Source of the DNA: Catenulispora sp. EB89
GTDB lineage: Bacteria > Actinomycetota > Actinomycetes > Streptomycetales > Catenulisporaceae
Assembly (NCBI RefSeq): GCF_041261445.1
Contig: NZ_JBGCCU010000011.1
Span: forward strand, 248,001 to 312,000
Length of the DNA stretch: 64,000 nt
Direction: 5' to 3'
Position numbers and translations under genes: made by a program. The notes under the pieces are model-generated. The model did no database searches, was not told where the DNA came from, and saw only the letters and a program-made list of their open reading frames with translations. Shown piece by piece: positions 22,739-30,122 of the stretch (positions are counted from its first letter, which is position 1; the number at the start of each line of letters is the position of its first letter).

Positions 22739-24451
22739 ATGCGGAGAATATCCGTCCTTTCGGCTGCCCTGGCGCTGGTCGCCGCAGGTGCGGCCGCGTG
22801 CTCGTCGTCGGCGGGCCACTCCTCGTCCGGCGCCGCGGGCTCGGCCGCCTTCGACCCCAAGACGTGCCAGGGCGGCACGCTGGAGGTCCTGAACCAGGGC
22901 AGCATCAGCAAGCTGGACCCGGCGCGCATCTACACCTCCGGCGGCGGCAACATCCCCTCGCTGCTGTTCCGCACGCTCACCACGCGCAACCGGGAGCCCG
23001 GGCAGGACGGCGCCAAGGCCGCCCCGGACCTGGCCACCGACCTCGGGACGCCGAGCGACGGCGCGCAGACGTGGACGTACCACCTGAAGGACAACATCTT
23101 CTTCGAGGACGGCACGCCGATCACCTCGGCCGACATCAAGTACGGCATCGAGCGCTCGTTCGCGCCGGAACTGCCCGGCGGCGCCCCGTACCTGCGCGAC
23201 TGGCTGGTGAACGCGGCGAACTACCAGGGCCCCTACAAGGACCCGGACGGCATCGCGGCGATCCAGACGCCGGATGCGAAGACCATCATCTTCAAGCTGC
23301 GCAAGCCCGAGGGCGACTTCCCGCTGCTGGCCACCGCCACCCAGTTCGCCCCGGTGCCCAAGGCCAAGGACACCGGCGTCGACTACGAGAAGCACCCGAT
23401 CTCCTCCGGCCCGTACATGGTCGCCAGCTACGACAAGGGCAAGTCCCTGGACCTGGTGCGCAACCCGCACTGGTCCTCCGCCAGCGACACCCTGCGCTAC
23501 GCCTGCCCGGACAAGATCGACATCACCTCGGGCCTGAACCCGGCGGTGATCAACCAGCGCATCGCCACCGGCACCGGCCAGGACGCGAACGCGGTCACCA
23601 CCGACACCACCATCGGCCCGGACCAGCTGGCGCAGCTGAACAGCAACCCGGCGCTGGCCAAGCGGGTGGCGCACGGCGAGTTCCCGGCGACCTACTACAT
23701 CGCCTTCAACCCCAAGGTGAAGCCGTTCGACGACATCCGCGTGCGCGAGGCGATCTCCTACGCCGTCAACCGCACCACCGCGGTCAACTCCGCCGGCGGC
23801 ACCGCCGTGGCCGGCGCCTCGACCACCTTCCTGCCGCCGCAGAAGGCGCTGGGCTACCAGCCCTACGACTACTTCCCGGCCGGCGCCACCGGCGACCCGG
23901 CCAAGGCCAAGCAGCTGCTGGCGCAGGCCGGCTACCCCAACGGCCTGACGGTCACGCTGTTCCACCAGGCCGACGACGCCAACAACTTCGGCCCCAAGCT
24001 GGCCGCCTCGATCCAGGACGCGCTCAAGGCCGCCGGCATCACGGTGAACCTGAACCCGGTCGACGACAACAGCTACTCGGACGTGACCAACAAGCCCAGC
24101 ACCGAGCCCGGCATGTCGCTGCAGTACTGGGGCGCCGACTGGCCCTCCGGCGCGCCGTTCCTGATCCCGATCTTCGACGGCCGGCAGATCGTCACCAGCG
24201 GCGGCAACTTCAACCTGGCGCAGCTGAACGACCCAAGCGTGAACGCCGAGATCGACGCGATCAACGCCATCACCGACCCGCAGCAGGCCCAGGCCCGCTG
24301 GGGCGCGCTGGACGCCAAGCTCGGGCAGCAGGCGCTGACCGTGCCGCTGATGTACGAGAAGGACGTCGCGCTGTTCGGCAAGAACGTGAAGAACGCCGTC
24401 CCCGACGGCTGGCGCGGCCAGTACGACCTTGCCCGCGTGTCGGTCAAGTAA
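22739..24451 (+). CDS. Oligopeptide ABC transporter substrate-binding lipoprotein
   Basis: A 570-residue SBP family 5 (DppA/OppA) protein. The signal peptide MRRISVLSAALALVAAGAAAC has a lipobox ending at Cys21, giving a lipid-anchored binding protein. The mature protein shows the family-5 signature: QGGTLEVLNQGSISKLDPAR, YHLKDNIFFEDGTPITSADI, DPDGIAAIQTPDAKTIIFKL, HPISSGPYMVASYDKGKSLD, DIRVREAISYAVNRT. Start ATG 22739 after GAGAGG. It opens a four-gene uptake operon (SBP, two permeases, fused ATPase). Ligand could be a peptide, nickel chelate or other small molecule; nothing in the sequence decides this, but the Cys-rich uORF upstream would fit a sulfur-containing ligand (inference). Confidence 0.93.
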   Translation: MRRISVLSAALALVAAGAAACSSSAGHSSSGAAGSAAFDPKTCQGGTLEVLNQGSISKLDPARIYTSGGGNIPSLLFRTLTTRNREPGQDGAKAAPDLATDLGTPSDGAQTWTYHLKDNIFFEDGTPITSADIKYGIERSFAPELPGGAPYLRDWLVNAANYQGPYKDPDGIAAIQTPDAKTIIFKLRKPEGDFPLLATATQFAPVPKAKDTGVDYEKHPISSGPYMVASYDKGKSLDLVRNPHWSSASDTLRYACPDKIDITSGLNPAVINQRIATGTGQDANAVTTDTTIGPDQLAQLNSNPALAKRVAHGEFPATYYIAFNPKVKPFDDIRVREAISYAVNRTTAVNSAGGTAVAGASTTFLPPQKALGYQPYDYFPAGATGDPAKAKQLLAQAGYPNGLTVTLFHQADDANNFGPKLAASIQDALKAAGITVNLNPVDDNSYSDVTNKPSTEPGMSLQYWGADWPSGAPFLIPIFDGRQIVTSGGNFNLAQLNDPSVNAEIDAINAITDPQQAQARWGALDAKLGQQALTVPLMYEKDVALFGKNVKNAVPDGWRGQYDLARVSVK

Positions 24452-24461
24452 GGCCCCTGCG

Positions 24462-25430
24462 TTGACCACCACCATCGAGGCGGCGGCGGGCTCCGGCCCG
24501 TCGTCGCCCCCGCCGCTCCCGTCCCCGCCGCGTCCGCGCGGCGCGCTGTGGCGGCGCCTGCGCAAGGACAAGGCCGCCGCGGCCGGCATGGTCATCATCA
24601 CGGTGATGGTGCTGGTCGCGGTGTTCGCCCCGGTCCTGACCGCCCTGGAGGGCCAGGACACCACCTCCCAGCACCCGGAGCTGGTCGACTCGGCCACCGG
24701 CGGCACTCCCCTGGGCTCCTTCGGCGGCATCAGCGCGAGCCACTGGCTCGGTGTGGAGCCGCAGACCGGCCGCGACCTGTTCGCCCGACTCGTCTACGGC
24801 GCCCGGATCTCGCTCGGCGTCGCGATCGGCGCCACCGCGCTGCAGGTGCTCATCGGCTTGTCGGTGGGCATCGCCGCCGGGCTCGGCGGCCGGGTCACCG
24901 ACGGCATCCTGAGCCGGCTGACCGACCTGTCGCTGGCCTTCCCCTCGGTGCTGTTCGCGATCGGGCTGATGGCGATCGTCCCGGCCTCGATCCCGCGGCC
25001 GCTGATCCTGGCCGTGGTCATCGCGCTGCTCGGCTGGGGCAGCACGGCGCGGCTGGCGCGCGGCCAGGCGCTGTCGCTGCGCACCCGCGACTACGTGGCC
25101 GCCGCCAAGCTCTCCGGCGCGCCGCCGCTGCGCGTGGCCCGCCGGGAGATCCTGCCCGGGCTGGTGACCCCGATCCTGACCTACGCCGCGCTGCTGGTGC
25201 CGAGCAACATGGTCGCCGAGGCCGGGCTGTCGTTCCTGGGCGTCGGCGTGCGGCCGCCGACGCCGTCGTGGGGCCAGATGCTCTCCGGCGGCACCACCTG
25301 GTTCCGGCCCGACGTGATGTACGTGCTCGTCCCCGGCGGCGCGCTGTTCCTGACGCTGCTGGCGTTCACGCTCCTGGCCGACGGCGTCCGCCGGGTCCTG
25401 GACCCGCGCAACACGGAGGTGGCGGCGTGA
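24462..25430 (+). CDS. ABC transporter permease, DppC-like
   Basis: About 322 residues, BPD-type permease with a Pro-rich cytoplasmic head. The first membrane helix is AAGMVIITVMVLVAVFAPVL, then the periplasmic HWLGVEPQTGRDLFARLVYG segment typical of DppC/OppC, five core helices and the EAA loop DYVAAAKLSGAPPLRVARRE-ILPG. A TTG at 24462, 10 nt after the SBP stop, is the likely start (AAGG upstream). It overlaps the next permease (GTGA). In most dpp operons dppB precedes dppC; here the order is reversed. Confidence 0.9.
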   Translation: MTTTIEAAAGSGPSSPPPLPSPPRPRGALWRRLRKDKAAAAGMVIITVMVLVAVFAPVLTALEGQDTTSQHPELVDSATGGTPLGSFGGISASHWLGVEPQTGRDLFARLVYGARISLGVAIGATALQVLIGLSVGIAAGLGGRVTDGILSRLTDLSLAFPSVLFAIGLMAIVPASIPRPLILAVVIALLGWGSTARLARGQALSLRTRDYVAAAKLSGAPPLRVARREILPGLVTPILTYAALLVPSNMVAEAGLSFLGVGVRPPTPSWGQMLSGGTTWFRPDVMYVLVPGGALFLTLLAFTLLADGVRRVLDPRNTEVAA

Positions 25431-26416
25431 TCGGCTACCTCATCCGCCGGGTCGTCGGCGCGGCGATCGTGCTGCTGGCGTTGTCGGCGATCGTCTACGC
25501 GCTCTTCTACGCCGGCCCCTCCGACCCGGCACTGCTGGCCTGCGGCAAGGGCTGCACGCCGGACCGGCTGGCGGTCGTGAAGTCCTCGATGGGGCTGGAC
25601 AAGCCGCTGGTCGACCAGTACTTCTCGTTCCTGTACGGGATCTTCTTCGGGCACGACTACTCCTCCGGGCCCAGCGTCCAGCACTGCCCGGCGCCGTGCC
25701 TGGGCTACTCCTTCGAGACCGACCAGCCGGTGACCACGATCCTGGGCAGCGCACTGCCGGTGTCGGCGTCGCTGGCCATCGGCGCCATGACGCTGTCGCT
25801 GCTGCTGGGCATCGGCGCCGGCCTGGTGACGGTGCTCAGCCGTCAGCGCTGGCTGGACCGCGCGCTGAACGCGGTCGTCCTGGTCGGGTACGCCACGCCG
25901 GTGTTCCTGGTCGCGTTGGTGCTGCTCATCGTGTTCTGCGCCGACCTGCAGTGGCTGCCGTTCCCGACGTACGTGCCGCTGACGCAGGACCCGGCCGGCT
26001 GGGCGCAGAACCTGCTGCTGCCCTGGATCGCTCTGGCGCTGATCCTGGCCGCCGCCTACGCGCGGATGACCCGGGCGCAGACGCTGGAGACGCTGAGCGA
26101 GGACCACGTCCGCACGGCGCGCGCCTACGGCCTGCCCGAGCACCGGGTCATCACCCGGCACGTGCTGCGCGGCGCGCTCACCCCGCTGGTCACCATGGCC
26201 GCGATCGACCTGGCCGCGGTGATGACCTCGGCGGTGCTCACCGAGACCATGTTCGGGCTGCCGGGCATCGGGCAGGCGCTGGTCAGCGCGGTCGGGAGCA
26301 CCGACCTGCCGGTGATCGTCGGCGTGACGCTCACCGCCGGGGCGGTGTACGTCGTGGCCAACGCCCTGGCCGACGTCCTGTACGCGGCGATCGACCCCCG
26401 AGTGGAGCTGACATGA
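25427..26416 (+). CDS. ABC transporter permease, DppB-like
   Basis: A 329-residue permease starting at GTG 25427, overlapping the previous stop. N-terminus VIGYLIRRVVGAAIVLLALS and the motif RLAVVKSSMGLDKPLVDQYF are the DppB/OppB signature; the EAA loop is DHVRTARAYGLPEHRVITRH. The periplasmic loop contains four cysteines (LLACGKGCTPD and HCPAPCLG), unusual for this family and possibly two disulfides. It ends in ATGA overlap with the ATPase gene. Confidence 0.92.
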   Translation: MIGYLIRRVVGAAIVLLALSAIVYALFYAGPSDPALLACGKGCTPDRLAVVKSSMGLDKPLVDQYFSFLYGIFFGHDYSSGPSVQHCPAPCLGYSFETDQPVTTILGSALPVSASLAIGAMTLSLLLGIGAGLVTVLSRQRWLDRALNAVVLVGYATPVFLVALVLLIVFCADLQWLPFPTYVPLTQDPAGWAQNLLLPWIALALILAAAYARMTRAQTLETLSEDHVRTARAYGLPEHRVITRHVLRGALTPLVTMAAIDLAAVMTSAVLTETMFGLPGIGQALVSAVGSTDLPVIVGVTLTAGAVYVVANALADVLYAAIDPRVELT

Positions 26417-28251
26417 CCGCGACGGAACCTGATTCGACGGAGCCGGTGTCGACGGAGCCGGTGTTGGAGGTCAAGGGCCTGACGATCGACTTCCCGGTCC
26501 GGGGCGGCGAGGTCGTGCACGCGGTCAAGGACCTGAGCTTCTCAGTCCGGGCGGGCTCGGCGCTGGGCATCGTCGGCCAGTCCGGCTCGGGCAAGAGCGC
26601 CACCGCGCTGTCCCTGCTGGGGCTGCACCGCGGCACCTCAGCCCGGGTGTCCGGGCAGGTCCTGGTCGACGGCGTGGACCTGGTCTCGGCCACCGACACC
26701 GAGGTGCGCAAGCTGCGCGCCTCGAAGATCGCGATGGTGTTCCAGGACCCCCTGACCGCGCTGGACCCGTTCCACACCATCGGCGACCAGATCTCCGAGG
26801 TGTACCGGCTGCACACCGGCGCGTCCCGGGCCGCGGCGCGGGCGCGCACGATCGAGGTGCTGGAGCAGGTGCGGATCCCGGACGCCGGGCGGCGCCTGCG
26901 GGCGCACCCGCACGAGTTCTCCGGCGGGATGCGGCAGCGTGCGCTGATCGCGATGGCGCTGGCCTGCCGGCCGGCGGTGCTGGTCGCGGACGAGCCGACG
27001 ACGGCGCTGGACGTGACGGTGCAGGCGCAGATCCTGGACCTGCTGGCCGAGGTGCAGAGCGAGACCGGGATGGCGCTGGTGCTGATCAGCCACGACCTCG
27101 GGGTGGTCGCCGGGACCGCCGACGAGGTGGTGGTGATGCATCGGGGGGTCGCGGTGGAGAGCGGGTCTGCGGAGCAGGTTTTGCTCGATCCGCAGCATGC
27201 TTATACGCAGGGGTTGTTGGCGGCGATGCCTCGGCTGGATTCGCCGCTGCCGGAGCGGGGGCCGGTGCGGGAGCGGGAGCGGGAGCAGGAGCGGGTTGCC
27301 TTGGCGGACGGCGATCGCGTCGACGGCGACGCTGGTGCTGGTGCTGGTGCTGGTTCCGGTGCTAGTGCTAGTGCTAGTGCTAGTGCTGCCGATCGCGTCG
27401 ACGCCGAGCCGGACGTCCTGGTGCGCATCGAAGGCGTCGCCAAGCACTACCGGCGCGGCGGCGCACTGCTCGGCCGCCGTACCGAGCCCCTGCGCGCGGT
27501 GGACGGCGTCAGCCTGGAGCTGCGGGCCGGCGAAACCCTCGGCCTGGTCGGCGAGAGCGGCAGCGGCAAGACCACCTTGGCGCGCATGCTCGTACGCCTG
27601 CTGGAGCCGTCGGCCGGAAGCGTGGTGTTCAGCGGCACCGACATCTCGGCGATCCCCGAGCGTCAACTCCGGCCGCTGCGCCGCGACCTGCAGATGGTCT
27701 TCCAGGACCCGCTGTCCTCGCTGAACCCGCGCCGCTCGGTCGGCGAAACCATCGCCGACCCGCTGCGCATAGCGGGAGGTTCCTCGGACGCCGAGATCCG
27801 CACCGCCGTCCGCGAGCTCATGACGAACGTCGGCCTGGACCCCGAGTCCTACGAGCGCTTCCCGCACGAGTTCTCCGGCGGCATGCGCCAACGCGTCGGC
27901 ATCGCCCGCGCCCTGGCCCTGCGCCCGAAGCTGCTGGTCTGCGACGAACCGGTGGCCTCCCTGGACGTCTCAACCCAGGCGGTGATCCTCGACCTGCTGC
28001 GCGACGTCCAGCGCGAGTACGGCCTCACCGTGGTGTTCGTCGCCCACGACCTGGCCGTGGTCCGCCAGATCGCGGACCGCGTGGCGGTGATGCGGCACGG
28101 CCGCATCGTCGAACTCGCGGACGCCGCGACCCTGTTCGACGCCCCACAGCACGAGTACACGCGCACGCTACTGGACGCGGTGCCGATCCTGGACCCGGCG
28201 GCGGCCCGGGCACAGCGCGCGCGGCGACGGGAGGCTTTGGCGGCGGCGTGA
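26413..28251 (+). CDS. Fused DppD-DppF dual ABC ATPase
   Basis: A 612-residue protein with two complete oligopeptide-type ATPase halves. Half 1: Walker A GQSGSGKS (55-62), signature [16 protein letters not shown], Walker [13 protein letters not shown], switch SHDLG. Half 2: Walker A GESGSGKT, signature [16 protein letters not shown], Walker [13 protein letters not shown], switch AHDLA. Each has the C-terminal [12 protein letters not shown] or [12 protein letters not shown] zinc/oligopeptide-type tail segment. The halves are joined by a low-complexity linker with (GA)n and (SA)n repeats. It completes a self-sufficient ABC importer with the three upstream genes. Confidence 0.94.
   Translation: MTATEPDSTEPVSTEPVLEVKGLTIDFPVRGGEVVHAVKDLSFSVRAGSALGIVGQSGSGKSATALSLLGLHRGTSARVSGQVLVDGVDLVSATDTEVRKLRASKIAMVFQDPLTALDPFHTIGDQISEVYRLHTGASRAAARARTIEVLEQVRIPDAGRRLRAHPHEFSGGMRQRALIAMALACRPAVLVADEPTTALDVTVQAQILDLLAEVQSETGMALVLISHDLGVVAGTADEVVVMHRGVAVESGSAEQVLLDPQHAYTQGLLAAMPRLDSPLPERGPVREREREQERVALADGDRVDGDAGAGAGAGSGASASASASAADRVDAEPDVLVRIEGVAKHYRRGGALLGRRTEPLRAVDGVSLELRAGETLGLVGESGSGKTTLARMLVRLLEPSAGSVVFSGTDISAIPERQLRPLRRDLQMVFQDPLSSLNPRRSVGETIADPLRIAGGSSDAEIRTAVRELMTNVGLDPESYERFPHEFSGGMRQRVGIARALALRPKLLVCDEPVASLDVSTQAVILDLLRDVQREYGLTVVFVAHDLAVVRQIADRVAVMRHGRIVELADAATLFDAPQHEYTRTLLDAVPILDPAAARAQRARRREALAAA
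27313..27403. repeat. Repeat-built linker inside the dual ATPase
   Basis: Runs of GGTGCT and AGTGCT (27333-27387, encoding Gly-Ala and Ser-Ala repeats) are framed by a direct repeat GATCGCGTCGACG at 27313-27325 and 27391-27403 (Asp-Arg-Val-Asp in the protein). All units are multiples of three, keeping the frame. Confidence 0.85.
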
Positions 28252-28360
28252 GGAGGACGCCCACCCAAACTCCCCGGAATTTCGCCGATCAGGCGGGCCC
28301 AGCCAGAACCGGCAATGCTGGAGGGAACCAGCGCCGCGGAAGGAAGGGAAGGTGGTCCGC

Positions 28361-28609
28361 GTGGCGACCTTCATGGATGTACACAAGGGGTTCGTCGGGG
28401 TGACCGGTGACCAGTTGCAGGAGGCGCATGCGGCCGACCTCGCCATTGAGGCGAGTGAGGGCGTGCACTTCGAGAAGGCCTGGCTCGATCCCGAGTCCGG
28501 GATGGTCTTCTGCCTGTCCACCGGGCCGAGCAAGGAAGCTGTGATGCGGGTTCACGAGCGTGCCGGCCATCCGGCCGACGAGGTCTACGAGGTGCCGATC
28601 ACGGCGTGA
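28361..28609 (+). CDS. DUF4242 (SCO4226-like) small protein
   Basis: An 82-residue ferredoxin-like-fold protein. FMDVHKGFVGVTGDQLQEAH and FEKAWLDPESGMVFCLSTGP, then EAVMRVHERAGHPADEVYEV are the DUF4242 signature; SCO4226 of this family was described as a nickel-binding protein. His residues in DVHKG, VHERAGHP are the conserved ones. GTG at 28361 is preferred because the purine-rich AGGAAGGGAAGG site is 9 nt upstream; GTG 28352 is too close to it. Single gene, physiological role unclear. Confidence 0.85.
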   Translation: MATFMDVHKGFVGVTGDQLQEAHAADLAIEASEGVHFEKAWLDPESGMVFCLSTGPSKEAVMRVHERAGHPADEVYEVPITA

Positions 28610-28619
28610 GGGCGGCTAG

Positions 28620-29729
28620 CTAACTCTCCCCACCCTCAGCACCCTCAGCACCTTCAGTGGCGGCGGCCGCTTCGCTGCGCGCGACCGGCCGCCGCAGCCG
28701 CCATCCCGCGTACGCCACAGCGCCCAAAGGGATCGGCAGCACGTACGTCAGCGCCCTGGCGAGCAGCACCGCCGCCGTGACCCGCGCGGCGCCGGCGGGG
28801 TCCAGGCCGATGGCCAGGTAGGCCGTCAGTCCCAGCTCGATCACGCCGACGCCGCCCGGCGTCACCGGCACCGCCGAGAGCACCCGTGCGAGGGCGAAGC
28901 CCGCCAGGCAGCGGCTCCACGGGACCTGCGACTGCGGTACGCCGCAGGCCAGCAGGCAGGTCTGGAACACCAGCAGCCAGCCCAGGTCGTTGCCGATGCT
29001 GGCCAGGGTCAGCCGCCGGCTGCGGGCCCGGAGCAGCTCCACCGAGTCGTCGCGGAAGCGCACCACCGCGGCGGCGATCGTGGTCGGAGCCGTGCGGTGC
29101 GCCAGGCGGAAGGCGCGGTCGGCCCAACGTTGGGCGCCACGGCCGACCGCGTGGGCCGCGCGTTCGTCGCGCAGCGAGCGGCGGACCAGCGCCACGCCGG
29201 CGATAAAGGCACCGGCGCAGATCGCCGCGCCCAGGCACAGTGTCGCGACGGCGCCGTTGCCCGAGGTCAGCCGTCCGGTGCCGGCCAGCACCAGCACCAC
29301 CACGGCCGGCGTCGCCAGCTTGGCCAGGGTGCTCCAGACACCGGTGACGCCGGTGTAGACCGCGAACGAGCGCCGGCTCAGCCCCCAGCTGGACAGCATC
29401 CGCCAGCTCACCCCGACCGACACCGCGCCACCGGCCGGCACCGTGTTCGCCACCGCCGTCGAAGCCAGGTTCACCGCGGCCGCACGCCGCAACGGCAGGC
29501 CGGGAATCGCGGCGGCGATGAAGACCCAGTTCGCGAGCAGGTTCACCGCGGCGGCGGCCAGCACCACGACCGCCCAGCCGGAGGTCAGCGCCCGGAAGGT
29601 ACCCAGCACGCCGTGATACGGCGCGAGCTTGGGCAGCCCGTAGCCGAAAGCGGCGACGCACACGGCCGCCGGCACCAGCACCGCGGCCGCACGCCGTCCC
29701 CGAGCACCAGCCCTCCCCATGACAGCCAC
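28620..29729 (-). CDS. YbhN/UPF0104-type integral membrane protein (LPG-synthase-like fold)
   Basis: A 369-residue polytopic protein with about eight hydrophobic segments (for example AAVLVPAAVCVAAFGYGLPK, AVVVLAAAAVNLLANWVFIA, VVVLVLAGTGRLTSG, GAAICAGAFIAGVALV). The motif VPAGGAVSVGVSWRMLSSWG and the C-terminal AVPVTPGGVGVIELGLTAYL are the landmarks of the lysylphosphatidylglycerol synthetase N-terminal-like / YbhN family (flippase-like). GTG start at 29729, eight nt after GGAGG. No synthetase (C-terminal) domain is attached. It probably moves a lipid or lipid-linked compound; substrate unknown. Confidence 0.85.
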   Translation of the reverse strand: MAVMGRAGARGRRAAAVLVPAAVCVAAFGYGLPKLAPYHGVLGTFRALTSGWAVVVLAAAAVNLLANWVFIAAAIPGLPLRRAAAVNLASTAVANTVPAGGAVSVGVSWRMLSSWGLSRRSFAVYTGVTGVWSTLAKLATPAVVVLVLAGTGRLTSGNGAVATLCLGAAICAGAFIAGVALVRRSLRDERAAHAVGRGAQRWADRAFRLAHRTAPTTIAAAVVRFRDDSVELLRARSRRLTLASIGNDLGWLLVFQTCLLACGVPQSQVPWSRCLAGFALARVLSAVPVTPGGVGVIELGLTAYLAIGLDPAGAARVTAAVLLARALTYVLPIPLGAVAYAGWRLRRPVARSEAAAATEGAEGAEGGES

Positions 29730-29750
29730 GTCAGCCCCCTCCGGCCTCTG

Positions 29751-29810
29751 ACAAGAGCACTCACAAGAACACCGACAAGAGCATTAACAAGAGCCCTGAC
29801 AAGAACACTC
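29751..29810. repeat. Five 12-bp tandem repeats upstream of the YbhN-like gene
   Basis: Units ACAAGAGCACTC, ACAAGAACACCG, ACAAGAGCATTA, ACAAGAGCCCTG, ACAAGAACACTC run back to back in the 5' region of the YbhN-like gene. The constant part is ACAAGARC. The rest of the gap to 30122 has a GGAGG (29820) before ATG 29846 but no convincing coding pattern. Confidence 0.85.
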
Positions 29811-30122
29811 TGATATCGAAGGAGGTTAACGGAACGGGCATAACTATGCGGGGGCATTGCTCCGGCCGCACCGAAAAGACACGAATGTGCCGAGCGACGA
29901 CAGTGGACATCTGCCATGCGCTCTGCCAGCGCGACGAACTGTCGGCGGGCAGTCGGCGGCCCCGACCGTCACCATTGCCCGCGCTACCGGACCTGGCGTT
30001 TTCTCTTCGGTTCGGACATGTTCCGCAGGGCTCGAGTGATAGCTTGTCCCTGCTCAGCCACGGAATATCGCCCTCGGTCCGTCCAGATGGGATCGCCCGT
30101 GCATTTTCGTCTGACCCCGCGC

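Noticed and set aside
29857-30039. 60-codon ORF upstream of the NACHT genes
   Set aside because: No ribosome site, no recognisable features, and mixed codon bias unlike neighbours; treated as non-coding.
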